From the NCBI GenBank assembly GCA_043778255.1, contig JAYWGN010000002.1, positions 62,001-126,000 of the forward strand: 64,000 bases of DNA, read 5' to 3'. Shown here one piece after another: positions 35,711 to 43,888 of this stretch (within the stretch, counting starts at the first letter, position 1; each line of letters begins with the position of its first letter). A program made the position numbers and the translations under genes. Source of the DNA: JAYWGN01 sp043778255. GTDB taxonomy: Bacteria; Bacteroidota; Bacteroidia; Chitinophagales; Chitinophagaceae. Under the pieces are notes generated by a model. That model worked only from the letters and a program-made list of their open reading frames with translations. It was not told the DNA's origin and ran no database searches.

Positions 35711-36739
35711 ATGAAAACGAACACAATGAAAGTAATTACATTTTTTATCCTTTTAACTGGATTAAGTTTTTCTTCTTTTGCTCAAAAAGCTAAAAAGCGA
35801 ACTGTACAAAAAAGAAATGTTGTTAATTCTAAAAAGAAAACAAATGCCAAGGCAACTACAAAAACTGAAGTAGCAGCTAGTAATGTGGTCAATGCCCCTG
35901 CAAACGACTCTTTACCAGTACCTATGCCTAAGGCGTCCATGGAGAATGATAATGCTATTGAGAGATTATTAGTGAAAGATAGAGTCCCTTTAGCTTATGA
36001 GCATTTACGTGAAGATGATGCGGTTTACAAACAAAGAGTTTGGAGAGTTATAGATACTAGGGAAAAAATGAATGAATCTTTTAGATATGATGCTGAAGAG
36101 GATAATGGAAGTCAATTGTTTATAAATATTCTTTTAACAGCAATACAAAAGAAAGAAATAGAAGTATACGACCCTATTGATGATAGGTTTACTACTCCTT
36201 TAAACATAAGTACTCTCCTTAGTAGCATGGTAGGCGAAGTTAAAACCATACAAGTGCCTGATTGGTCAAATGATCCTACTGGGCAAAAAATGAAAGACTC
36301 TTCAATTAGGGAATTATTTAACCCATCTTTAATTACAAAATACCAAATAAAGGAAGATTGGGTTTTTGATAAAGAAAGTAGTAGAATGTTTGTACGTATA
36401 ATAGGAATAGCTCCATTGCAGGATATAGCAGACCCATTAACAGGTATGTATAGAGGCGAAAAAAAGTTATTTTGGATGTATTATCCAAAATCGAGAGCCA
36501 CTTTGGCAAAAGCTGAAGCTTATAATGGTAAAAACTATGGTGCAAGGCCAAGTTGGGAAGAAGTATTTGAGGGACGAATGTTTAGTAGTTATATTGTAAA
36601 ATCTACAATTGATAATCCAGGAAATGTAACCTTAGACCAAATACCAGGCTTAAAAGAAAACGGTATATTAAGGTTATACGAAGGTGAAAACATTAAAAAT
36701 AAAATATTTGATTACGAACAGAATTTGTGGTCGTACTAA
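35711..36739 (+). CDS. gldN: Type IX secretion/gliding protein GldN (PorN)
   Basis: A 342-residue periplasmic protein with a signal peptide (cut after SSFAQ), a basic low-complexity linker (residues about 25-60), and the GldN domain: KDRVPLAYEHLREDDAVYKQ, RVWRVIDTREKMN, and LFWMYYPKSRATLAKAEAYN. It partners with GldK at the outer membrane. Last gene of the cluster, followed by a strong terminator. Confidence 0.95.
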   Translation: MKTNTMKVITFFILLTGLSFSSFAQKAKKRTVQKRNVVNSKKKTNAKATTKTEVAASNVVNAPANDSLPVPMPKASMENDNAIERLLVKDRVPLAYEHLREDDAVYKQRVWRVIDTREKMNESFRYDAEEDNGSQLFINILLTAIQKKEIEVYDPIDDRFTTPLNISTLLSSMVGEVKTIQVPDWSNDPTGQKMKDSSIRELFNPSLITKYQIKEDWVFDKESSRMFVRIIGIAPLQDIADPLTGMYRGEKKLFWMYYPKSRATLAKAEAYNGKNYGARPSWEEVFEGRMFSSYIVKSTIDNPGNVTLDQIPGLKENGILRLYEGENIKNKIFDYEQNLWSY

Positions 36740-36764
36740 AGCATTTTACCATAATAAAATAATA

Positions 36765-36793
36765 AAAAAACTGCTCCCAAAGGGCAGTTTTTT
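36765..36793 (+). terminator. Intrinsic terminator after gldN
   Basis: AAAAAACTGCTC (36765-36776) pairs with GGGCAGTTTTTT (36782-36793) with one G-U pair, ending in seven T. It closes the gldKLMN operon 26 bases after gldN. Confidence 0.85.
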
Positions 36794-36889
36794 TATTGGA
36801 GGTAAATTAGTTGGTTATACTACAAACATAAACAATATGGTACAATTGAAACAGGAATTAGTAAATTTGCATAGATAAACAAAAACAAA

Positions 36890-37759
36890 ATGACCAAAAA
36901 ATTAATAAGTTTTGATTGGGCTATAAAAAGGCTATTGCGCAATAAAGCCAACTTTATAGTACTGGAGGGTTTTTTGAGTGAGCTTTTGTTTGATACTATA
37001 AAAATTGAACAAATATTAGAAAGTGAAAGTAACCAAGAAAGTGATGATGATAAGTTTAATAGAGTTGATATATTAACACAAAACTCCAAAAACGAACTGC
37101 TTATAATAGAAATACAAAGCACTTACGAAATTGATTATTTTCATAGAATGGCCTACAGTGTAGCTAAAAGCTTATCGGAAAATCATAAGTTAGGTAGCAA
37201 GTATGCTAACCTTAAAAAAGTAATTTCTATTAATATTGTATATTTTGATTTGGGGCAGGGGCAAGATTATATTTATAAAGGCAAAACAAATTTTATTGGG
37301 TTACACCAAAATGATTTGTTAGGACTCTCAGAAAAACAAAAGTCCGCTTTTATAAAGGAACAAGTTTCAGATATATTTCCTGAGTACTATTTATTAAAAG
37401 TTAACCAATTCAACGACATTGCAAAAGATACATTGGATGAATGGATTTATTTTTTAAAAAACAGTGAGGTAAAAGATACATTTAAAGCCAAAGGCTTAAA
37501 AGAAGCTGGCGAGGTATTAGATATAATGCGACTCGACAAAAAAGACGAGTATGGTTATAATAGGTATATGGATAGTTTAAGTTTGAAAGCAAGTGAAATG
37601 TTTACTATGCAAACTGAAGCAGCATTTAAAATAAAAGAGCATACTTTGGAAATTGCAAAAAATGGGATAAGCGAAGGGTTTGACAATGTAACAATAAGCA
37701 AAATGACCAAACTGCCAATAGAAAAAATTGAAGAATTAAGAGCAGAAATAAAAAAATAA
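36890..37759 (+). CDS. Rpn family recombination-promoting nuclease / PD-(D/E)XK protein (second copy)
   Basis: A 289-residue protein, distinct in sequence from the rpn at 1875 but of the same class: FDWAIKRLLRNKANFIVLEG opening, and nuclease residues Asp60, Glu74 and Gln76 in RVDILTQ and LLIIEIQSTYE. It ends with the family's helical tail (ITISKMTKLPIEKIEELRAE-like). A TAAATTTG -7-like octamer lies at 36862-36869. No flanking duplication was found here. Likely a selfish or genome-plasticity gene lodged between the gld operon and aroC. Confidence 0.82.
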   Translation: MTKKLISFDWAIKRLLRNKANFIVLEGFLSELLFDTIKIEQILESESNQESDDDKFNRVDILTQNSKNELLIIEIQSTYEIDYFHRMAYSVAKSLSENHKLGSKYANLKKVISINIVYFDLGQGQDYIYKGKTNFIGLHQNDLLGLSEKQKSAFIKEQVSDIFPEYYLLKVNQFNDIAKDTLDEWIYFLKNSEVKDTFKAKGLKEAGEVLDIMRLDKKDEYGYNRYMDSLSLKASEMFTMQTEAAFKIKEHTLEIAKNGISEGFDNVTISKMTKLPIEKIEELRAEIKK

Positions 37760-37826
37760 AAATTCGCCCATTAAGGGTTTTGTTTCTCCAGTTAAAAACT
37801 GAGCGTTAAATAACTTTTTACTACTT

Positions 37827-38825
37827 ATGAATAATTTCGGCACACTATTTTCCCTCACTATTTTTGGCGAAAGCCATGGCAAAGCCGTTGGTATTACTAT
37901 TGGCAACTGCCCTGCTGGCTTGCCTTTGCAGCTTTCCGACTTTGATACCGATATTGAACGGCGTAAAGGTGGCACACAAAAAGGTACTACACCAAGGCAA
38001 GAAACAGATACCCCTATATTTGTAAGTGGTGTATATAACAACACTACTACAGGAGCACCAATTACCCTGTTATTTGAAAACAATAATACCCGTAGCACCG
38101 ATTATGAAAAGCAAAGGGATATTCCCCGCCCTGGCCACGCCGACTTTGTAGCCCACCACAAGTATGGTGGCTTCGAAGATTATAGAGGTGGTGGACACTT
38201 TAGCGGTCGCCTTACGGTATGCTTAGTAGCAGCAGGTGTAATAGCCAAAAAGTTATTAGCAACCCAACAAATACAAGTACACTCCAACCTATTGCAAATT
38301 GGCGGTTGCACTAATATAGAGGAGGGCTTACAAAAGGCTATAGATGCTAAAGATAGTGTAGGCGGTATAGTGGATTGTACGGTAACGGGTTTGCCAATTG
38401 GTTTGGGTGAGCCATTTTTCAATTCGGTGGAGTCGGCTATTGCACATTTGGCATTTGCTATACCTGCTATTAAAGGCGTGGCATTTGGCAGCGGCTATGC
38501 CGCTGCCGCTATGTATGGCAGCCAACATAACGATGCTATTGCTAACCCAACTGGCACTACACTTACCAACCACTCTGGTGGTATTAATGGTGGCATTACC
38601 AATGGCAATAATTTGTACTTTACGGTAGCCGTTAAGCCTACATCGAGTACACCGCTACCACAGCAAAGCCTCAATTGGGCCACGGGTACTACTGAGGAGT
38701 TTAGCATAAAGGGTAGGCACGATTTGTGTATTGCCTTACGTGTACCCGTAGTGCTAGAAGCCATAGCAGCAGTAGCTTTGGTTGATTTTATGTTGCAATC
38801 ACAACACCTTAAAAGGGTACTGTAA
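37827..38825 (+). CDS. aroC: Chorismate synthase
   Basis: A 332-residue FMN-dependent enzyme that makes chorismate, the last common step of aromatic biosynthesis. Signatures seen: FGTLFSLTIFGESHGKAVGI, RRKGGTQKGTTPRQETD, RPGHADFVAHHKYGG and YRGGGHFSGRLT. Somewhat shorter than the usual 350-360 residues, at the C-terminus. Convergent with the dipeptidase gene, leaving two bases between the stops. Confidence 0.93.
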   Translation: MNNFGTLFSLTIFGESHGKAVGITIGNCPAGLPLQLSDFDTDIERRKGGTQKGTTPRQETDTPIFVSGVYNNTTTGAPITLLFENNNTRSTDYEKQRDIPRPGHADFVAHHKYGGFEDYRGGGHFSGRLTVCLVAAGVIAKKLLATQQIQVHSNLLQIGGCTNIEEGLQKAIDAKDSVGGIVDCTVTGLPIGLGEPFFNSVESAIAHLAFAIPAIKGVAFGSGYAAAAMYGSQHNDAIANPTGTTLTNHSGGINGGITNGNNLYFTVAVKPTSSTPLPQQSLNWATGTTEEFSIKGRHDLCIALRVPVVLEAIAAVALVDFMLQSQHLKRVL

Positions 38826-38827
38826 TT

Positions 38828-39514
38828 TTAATTTTTTACTAACTTTAATAAAGTAGCAAACGATAAATCTATTACTTCATACGGCACTGAAGTTTTGTAA
38901 GTATAATGCCACCACTCAGTTGCTAATGGCGTAAAGCCAAAATGTTCCAAGGTGGTTTTTAATAACCTTCTGTTAGCTAAAGTTTCATAAGGCAAAGCCG
39001 TAAAGCTATGGTGTGCCGTATCGGTAAAGTTATCGAAAGCTGTACCCATTGGGAGTTCTGTGCCTGTATCGGTTACTAAAGTAAGGTCAACGGATAAGCC
39101 ACGGTTATGGTTGCTACCATTGGCAGGGTTGGCCACATACCTATCGTCGTGTATTAAGGTCCACATAAGTTTGGTGGCAGTATAGGGGCGATAAGCATCG
39201 TATATTTTAATACCAATATGTTGGGCAGCTAAGGCTGTAATTACTTGCTGCAAAGCATTAGCTGCAGGTTGAGCTAAGTAAGTAGTAGTGGCTTTGGTGT
39301 ACAAATTAGTGGCGGTAAAGTTGTTTGTTGTAGCATACCGCAAATCAAGTATAGGTGCAGGTTTCAACGTTTTTACATTTACTAATGTATAAGCTTGGTT
39401 TGTTGCTATTAATTGTTTGTAAGCTTTTTTGGTACTAATTGTTTTTATATTTTGGGCAAATGCATTTGCCCATATAATACTAAAAAAACCTAAGCAATAA
39501 AAATACTTGTACAT
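38828..39514 (-). CDS. D-alanyl-D-alanine dipeptidase, VanX/DdpX-like
   Basis: A 228-residue exported zinc peptidase with a signal peptide ending near ANAFAQ. Zinc-site motifs: SNHNRGLSVDLTLV (HxxGxxxD) and the distal EWWHY. The DAYRPYTATKLMW segment is typical of the family. It likely trims D-Ala-D-Ala for peptidoglycan recycling; nothing nearby (no vanH/vanA) suggests glycopeptide resistance. Its start is five bases from the upstream plsC stop, so they are probably co-transcribed. Confidence 0.87.
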   Translation of the reverse strand: MYKYFYCLGFFSIIWANAFAQNIKTISTKKAYKQLIATNQAYTLVNVKTLKPAPILDLRYATTNNFTATNLYTKATTTYLAQPAANALQQVITALAAQHIGIKIYDAYRPYTATKLMWTLIHDDRYVANPANGSNHNRGLSVDLTLVTDTGTELPMGTAFDNFTDTAHHSFTALPYETLANRRLLKTTLEHFGFTPLATEWWHYTYKTSVPYEVIDLSFATLLKLVKN

Positions 39515-39518
39515 AAGG

Positions 39519-40247
39519 TTATGGTTTGTGCTGTAAGTAATAACTACTCATAATGCTATGTGTTTTTTCTCGGAGTGTTTGCACCGTTTCGCCCATTGGT
39601 GTTATAGGTGGCAGAAAGTGCATTTGCAACCGTGTTGGTAATAAACAAAAACTGGGATGTATAGGCATTGCCTTTGCTGTGTTAAATATGAGGCACGGAA
39701 TAATAGCTGTATTAGTATCAATAGCTAGCTTAAAAGCCCCATCCTTAAAGGGTTGTAGCGGTTCGGTGGTTTTGTTACGTGTACCTTCGGGGTATATACA
39801 CATGTGTAAGTTCAGGGCTAATACCTTCTTCATATCTTCATAGCTTTTACGTCGGCTGGTTTCACTTTTTCTATCAACCAGCACTCCACCACGTTCATAA
39901 AAAAAGTTAAAAATGGGTATTTTTAAAAATTCTATTTTGCCAATTGTTTTGTTAGTACCTGGTATAAAGGGCGAAGTAATAGGCACATCTAAAAATGAAT
40001 TGTGGTTACTTGTAACTATATATGTAGTGCCTTTGGCAAAATGTTGTTTGCCCTCAACCTTAAGTGGGCAAAGGGTTCCGTACAAATAAATGCGCATCCA
40101 CAACCTCGATATATGGTAAAAGTAAATGCTTTTGCGAGGCTCACTCATATACCTTGTAAGCAACACTAATGGTAGCAATGCAAGTAACGAACCTCCAAAT
40201 AATATCAACCCCCAAAATGCCCATATACGACCAAAAAATAATTTCAT
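39519..40247 (-). CDS. plsC: 1-acyl-sn-glycerol-3-phosphate acyltransferase
   Basis: A membrane-bound acyltransferase of phospholipid synthesis. The HX4D motif is NHNSFLD, and the substrate motif is YPEGTRN. Two hydrophobic segments lie at the N-terminus (FGRIWAFWGLILFGGSLLAL). The start at 40247 (MKLFFGRI) is preferred; a codon at 40280 adds 11 residues and overlaps ung. Likely in one transcript with ung upstream and vanX-like downstream. Confidence 0.88.
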   Translation of the reverse strand: MKLFFGRIWAFWGLILFGGSLLALLPLVLLTRYMSEPRKSIYFYHISRLWMRIYLYGTLCPLKVEGKQHFAKGTTYIVTSNHNSFLDVPITSPFIPGTNKTIGKIEFLKIPIFNFFYERGGVLVDRKSETSRRKSYEDMKKVLALNLHMCIYPEGTRNKTTEPLQPFKDGAFKLAIDTNTAIIPCLIFNTAKAMPIHPSFCLLPTRLQMHFLPPITPMGETVQTLREKTHSIMSSYYLQHKP

Positions 40248-40264
40248 AAACTTGTTTTTTTTTA

Positions 40265-40960
40265 TTAATCCAATTGCCAATTAATACCCGCAATGCCATT
40301 GGCTTGTAAGTAATTATTAGTGCTACTAAAATGCTTACAACCCCAAAACCCATTATAAGCACTCAGCGGCGATGGATGTGCGGCCTCTAACACCAAATGT
40401 TTTTGAGTATTAATGTACTGCTTTGTTTGTTGTGCAAATTTACCCCAAAGTATAAATACAATGTTACTATGCTGTGCATTTATTTGAGTAATTATGAAGT
40501 GGGTAAATTGTTGCCAACCAATTTGGCTATGGCTCATAGGCTCTGTTGCCCTCACAGTAAGGCTTGTATTGAGTAGTAGCACACCTTGCTTAGCCCAGTT
40601 AGTAAGGTTGCCGTGGTTGGGTATAGGCATATTCAAATCAGTTTGCAACTCTTTAAATATATTACGAAGGCTTGGTGGAGGTTCGGTAGGTTCAAGCACA
40701 CTAAAGCTAAGTCCATGAGCTTGGTTGGGTTGGTGGTAAGGGTCTTGCCCGAGTAGTACCACTTTTACTTTGTTAAATGGTGTAGTGTTTAGGGCATTTA
40801 ATATATGTTCACCCTTTGGGTAAATGGTGTAGCCTAGGGCTATTTCGTTTGCTAAGTATTTTTTTATTTGGGTAATGTAGGGTTGCTCTAATTCCTGTTT
40901 CAATACAGCTTTCCAAGTAGGTTCAAGTGTAGCATCAAATAGGGAGTAGTGTTGGTTCAT
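40265..40960 (-). CDS. ung: Uracil-DNA glycosylase
   Basis: A 231-residue family 1 UDG that removes uracil from DNA. The water-activating motif is GQDPYH (Asp73), and the DNA-intercalation loop is HPSPLSAY. The usual length. The 302-base gap upstream holds only repeats. Confidence 0.94.
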   Translation of the reverse strand: MNQHYSLFDATLEPTWKAVLKQELEQPYITQIKKYLANEIALGYTIYPKGEHILNALNTTPFNKVKVVLLGQDPYHQPNQAHGLSFSVLEPTEPPPSLRNIFKELQTDLNMPIPNHGNLTNWAKQGVLLLNTSLTVRATEPMSHSQIGWQQFTHFIITQINAQHSNIVFILWGKFAQQTKQYINTQKHLVLEAAHPSPLSAYNGFWGCKHFSSTNNYLQANGIAGINWQLD

Positions 40961-41067
40961 TTATTGATCAATTATTAAATTGATTTGGTAAATAGTTTTT
41001 GCATCGCAAAGTTTCTTTATAACTAAGTTTTTGTTTCGCAAAGTTTCGTAAAGTTTCGCAAAGTTTA

Positions 41068-41091
41068 CGCATACCGTAGTAACGGCACAAG
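41068..41091 (-). repeat. 24-bp dispersed repeat, copy 2
   Basis: Exact reverse complement of 5654-5677. It is preceded by alternating GTTTCGCAAAG units (about 41030-41066). Confidence 0.75.
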
Positions 41092-41127
41092 AAGTTTTCG
41101 CTGAGTTTTACATTTGGTTTCCTTCAT

Positions 41128-41255
41128 TAGCACATTAGCACATTATCATATTTTCACATTAGCAAATTAGCTTATTAGCAAATTATCACATTATCAAATT
41201 ATCAAATTATCACATTATCATATTACCCTATTATCACATTATCACATTATCAAAT
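41128..41255 (+). repeat. 8-mer repeat block (TAGCACAT / TATCACAT / TATCAAAT family)
   Basis: The longest block of the family: about sixteen units with the form TA(G/T)CA(C/A)AT. It fills the region directly beyond the 3' end of the arginine decarboxylase gene. The gap 40961-41262 holds this block and the repeats at 41030-41091 only. Confidence 0.85.
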
Positions 41256-41262
41256 TGGTTTC

Positions 41263-42657
41263 TCAATATCCCAATATCTTCAACATACTTTGTGCAGTTT
41301 GTTCTTTAGCATATACCCAATCAGTCAGTTTACCGTTTTTATCTTTTTCTACAATTATATGTTTGGGACTAGGTATCATACAATGCTTTATACCACCGTA
41401 TCCGCTAATTTGATCTTGGTAAGCACCCGTATGAAAAAAGCCAACCACCAATGGGCTTTCATCATCAGTTTTGGGCAAAAAAACTTCGTTTATATGTTCT
41501 TCACTATCGTAATAATCGTGGCTGTCGCAGGTAATGCCGCCAAGCACTACACGTTGGTAATCCTTATCCCATTTGTTTATGGGTAGCATCAAAAATTTTT
41601 CGCCAATACCCCAAGTATCAGGTAGTGTGGTTATAAATGATGAGTCAATCATATACCAGGTTTCTCTATCATTCTGCTCTTTAGTACCAATTATGCTATA
41701 TATATGTGCCATACTTTCGCCAACGGTATAGCTACCAAATTCGGTAAATATATGTGGCATTGGCACATTACTTTTTTTGCAACTGTCTTTAATGTTACGT
41801 ACTATTTCATTAATCATAAATTGGTAATCGTACTCAAAACCAAGGCTATGTTTTATGGGAAATCCGCCACCAATATTAATACTATCCAACTCAGGACATA
41901 TTTTTTTTAATTGGCAATAAAGGTTAATTACCTTATTCAATTCACTCCAATAATACACATCATCCTTAATGCCTTTATTTAGAAAAATGTGAAGCATTTT
42001 TAATTCAAATCTATCTTCCATACCTTCTATATGATCTACATAATACTCCAATATATCTTTAGCCTTTATACCCAACCTACTGGTATAAAAAGGAAAGCTT
42101 GGCTCTTCCTCAGCAGCTACTCTAATACCTAATTTAAAAGGCACTTTTACCGATTTTTTGTAGGCTCTTAATTCATCTTTATTATCGAGTATAGGTATTA
42201 CATTTTTAAAGCCAGTATTTATTAAGTTAGCAATACGCCTAGTATAGCCAATTTGCTTAAATCCATTACAAATAATAAAGGTTTCTTTCGTTACTTTTTT
42301 TCTTTCGTACAATTTTTTAATTATCTCCAAATCATAGGCATAAGATGTTTCTAAGTGTACGTTATGCTTCAAAGTTTCTTCTACTATAAAGCTAAAATGT
42401 GAACTTTTGGTACAGTAGCAGTAATGGTAATCACCGGTATATTTATGTTTTTTAAATGCAGTGGCAAACATATCTTTTGCCTTATTTATTTGCATGCCAA
42501 TTTTTGGCAAATAGGTAAGTTTTAAAGGAGTGCCATATTTTGCAATAAGTGCTTGCAAATCCAGGTCATTGTAGCTAAGTATATTATCAGTTACAGTAAA
42601 GTCCTTTTGTGGAAAATCAAATGTTTGGTTCACCAAATCATGGTACGATGAGTTCAT
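41263..42657 (-). CDS. speA: Arginine decarboxylase (PLP fold type III)
   Basis: A 464-residue decarboxylase that makes agmatine for polyamine synthesis. The PLP lysine is Lys84 in YCYCTKSSHF; the later PINIGGGFP-type glycine loop is SINIGGGFPIKHSLGFEYDY, and HCMIPSPKHII and GYQDQISGYGG-like segments occur near the end. The Bacteroidota form is shorter than the E. coli enzyme. Diaminopimelate decarboxylase is the main alternative, but the family pattern fits arginine decarboxylase better. Upstream lies a TAATTTTG octamer (42680-42687, minus strand) whose -33 spacing of 23 is too long to be convincing. Confidence 0.82.
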   Translation of the reverse strand: MNSSYHDLVNQTFDFPQKDFTVTDNILSYNDLDLQALIAKYGTPLKLTYLPKIGMQINKAKDMFATAFKKHKYTGDYHYCYCTKSSHFSFIVEETLKHNVHLETSYAYDLEIIKKLYERKKVTKETFIICNGFKQIGYTRRIANLINTGFKNVIPILDNKDELRAYKKSVKVPFKLGIRVAAEEEPSFPFYTSRLGIKAKDILEYYVDHIEGMEDRFELKMLHIFLNKGIKDDVYYWSELNKVINLYCQLKKICPELDSINIGGGFPIKHSLGFEYDYQFMINEIVRNIKDSCKKSNVPMPHIFTEFGSYTVGESMAHIYSIIGTKEQNDRETWYMIDSSFITTLPDTWGIGEKFLMLPINKWDKDYQRVVLGGITCDSHDYYDSEEHINEVFLPKTDDESPLVVGFFHTGAYQDQISGYGGIKHCMIPSPKHIIVEKDKNGKLTDWVYAKEQTAQSMLKILGY

Positions 42658-42736
42658 GTATCTAAGGTTATTTTATTTACAAAATTAATACATTAATTAT
42701 TTTTATTTTTCAAAAAAATATTTTCAATAATTGCGG

Positions 42737-43699
42737 TCAGTATTTTCTTGCTACGGCAAATGTTACCAATTCTTCTAATGCATTTCTTGTATCGTTTTTT
42801 TCAAAACTATACAATATTGCCAAAGCATCATTCTTATATTGTTCCATAGCATTTATGGCATAAGTAATACCGCCTGTTTCTATTACTTTTTTAATAAGTA
42901 GTTGTACACTTTTGGGGTCTGTATTCTTATTTTTTAGGGTGTATATAATTTCTTGTTTGGTTGTAGCATTTACATTGTTAAGGGTGTATATAAGTGGCAG
43001 GGTTATTTTTTTCTCTTTAATGTCGTTGCCAGTTGGTTTACCCACATCGGTACTACCATAGTCAAACAAGTCATCTTTTATTTGAAAAGCAATACCCACT
43101 TTTTCACCAAAAAGCCTCATTTTTTCAATATTACCTATATTGGTAGTAGTACTTGTAGCACCTGCAGCACAACAAGCAGCTAATAATGAAGCTGTTTTGT
43201 TCGTAATTATTTCATAATAAGTAGCTTCGTCTATATTTAGCTTTCTCGACTTTTCAAGCTGTAGTAATTCACCCTCACTCATAGCTTTTACAGCGGTAGA
43301 TACTACTTGCAATATGCCATAGTCATTATTGTCGAGTGATAGTAATAAACCTTTTGATAGTAAGTAATCGCCAACTAATACGGCAATTTTATTTTTCCAC
43401 AGGGCATTTATTGAAAAAAACCCCCTCCTTTTATCCGATTCATCCACCACATCATCATGTACTAGGGTAGCCGTATGCAGCAGCTCAACCAATGAAGCAG
43501 CACGGTAAGTACTTTCATCAATAGTACCACATAGCTTTGCCGATAAAAAAACAAAAATTGGTCTAAGCTGCTTACCTTTTCGCTTTACAATATACCTCAT
43601 TATCCTATCAAGTAGGTTGTGTTTACTAGCAACGGCTTCTTTAAATTTTTTTTCAAAAATGCTTAATTCTTCACTTATTATATTACGGTATAAGTCCAT
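42737..43699 (-). CDS. Polyprenyl synthetase (octaprenyl diphosphate synthase type)
   Basis: A 320-residue trans-isoprenyl diphosphate synthase. The first aspartate-rich motif is DDVVD (residues 82-86) in LVHDDVVDESDKRRG, and the second is KDDLFDY. It makes the prenyl tail of menaquinone, which fits the UbiD-type decarboxylase elsewhere in the window. The product chain length cannot be told by eye. It is divergent from the OmpA-family gene. Confidence 0.9.
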   Translation of the reverse strand: MDLYRNIISEELSIFEKKFKEAVASKHNLLDRIMRYIVKRKGKQLRPIFVFLSAKLCGTIDESTYRAASLVELLHTATLVHDDVVDESDKRRGFFSINALWKNKIAVLVGDYLLSKGLLLSLDNNDYGILQVVSTAVKAMSEGELLQLEKSRKLNIDEATYYEIITNKTASLLAACCAAGATSTTTNIGNIEKMRLFGEKVGIAFQIKDDLFDYGSTDVGKPTGNDIKEKKITLPLIYTLNNVNATTKQEIIYTLKNKNTDPKSVQLLIKKVIETGGITYAINAMEQYKNDALAILYSFEKNDTRNALEELVTFAVARKY

Positions 43700-43806
43700 C
43701 TTAATATTTTATTAACATAAATGTTAAAATTGATGCAACGAAATTACTTATGTAATTGTCATTAAAGCACTAATAATTAATTAATTAAAAAAAAAGTTCA
43801 AAATAA

Positions 43807-43837
43807 TTTGTTAATTAGTACAGATACATTACTTTTG
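43807..43837 (+). promoter_or_regulatory. Promoter of the OmpA-family gene
   Basis: TTTG (43807-43810), a 19-bp spacer, then TACTTTTG (43830-43837): a full match to the Bacteroidota promoter consensus, about 52 bases upstream of the start codon. Confidence 0.75.
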
Positions 43838-43888
43838 CGATATTACAATTTAGAAAGTAATTTTTTTTATAAACAATAAACAACAGTT

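Noticed and set aside
38828..39514. Vancomycin-resistance locus
   Set aside because: There is no vanH, vanA/B, vanR or vanS nearby; the dipeptidase is probably for peptidoglycan recycling.
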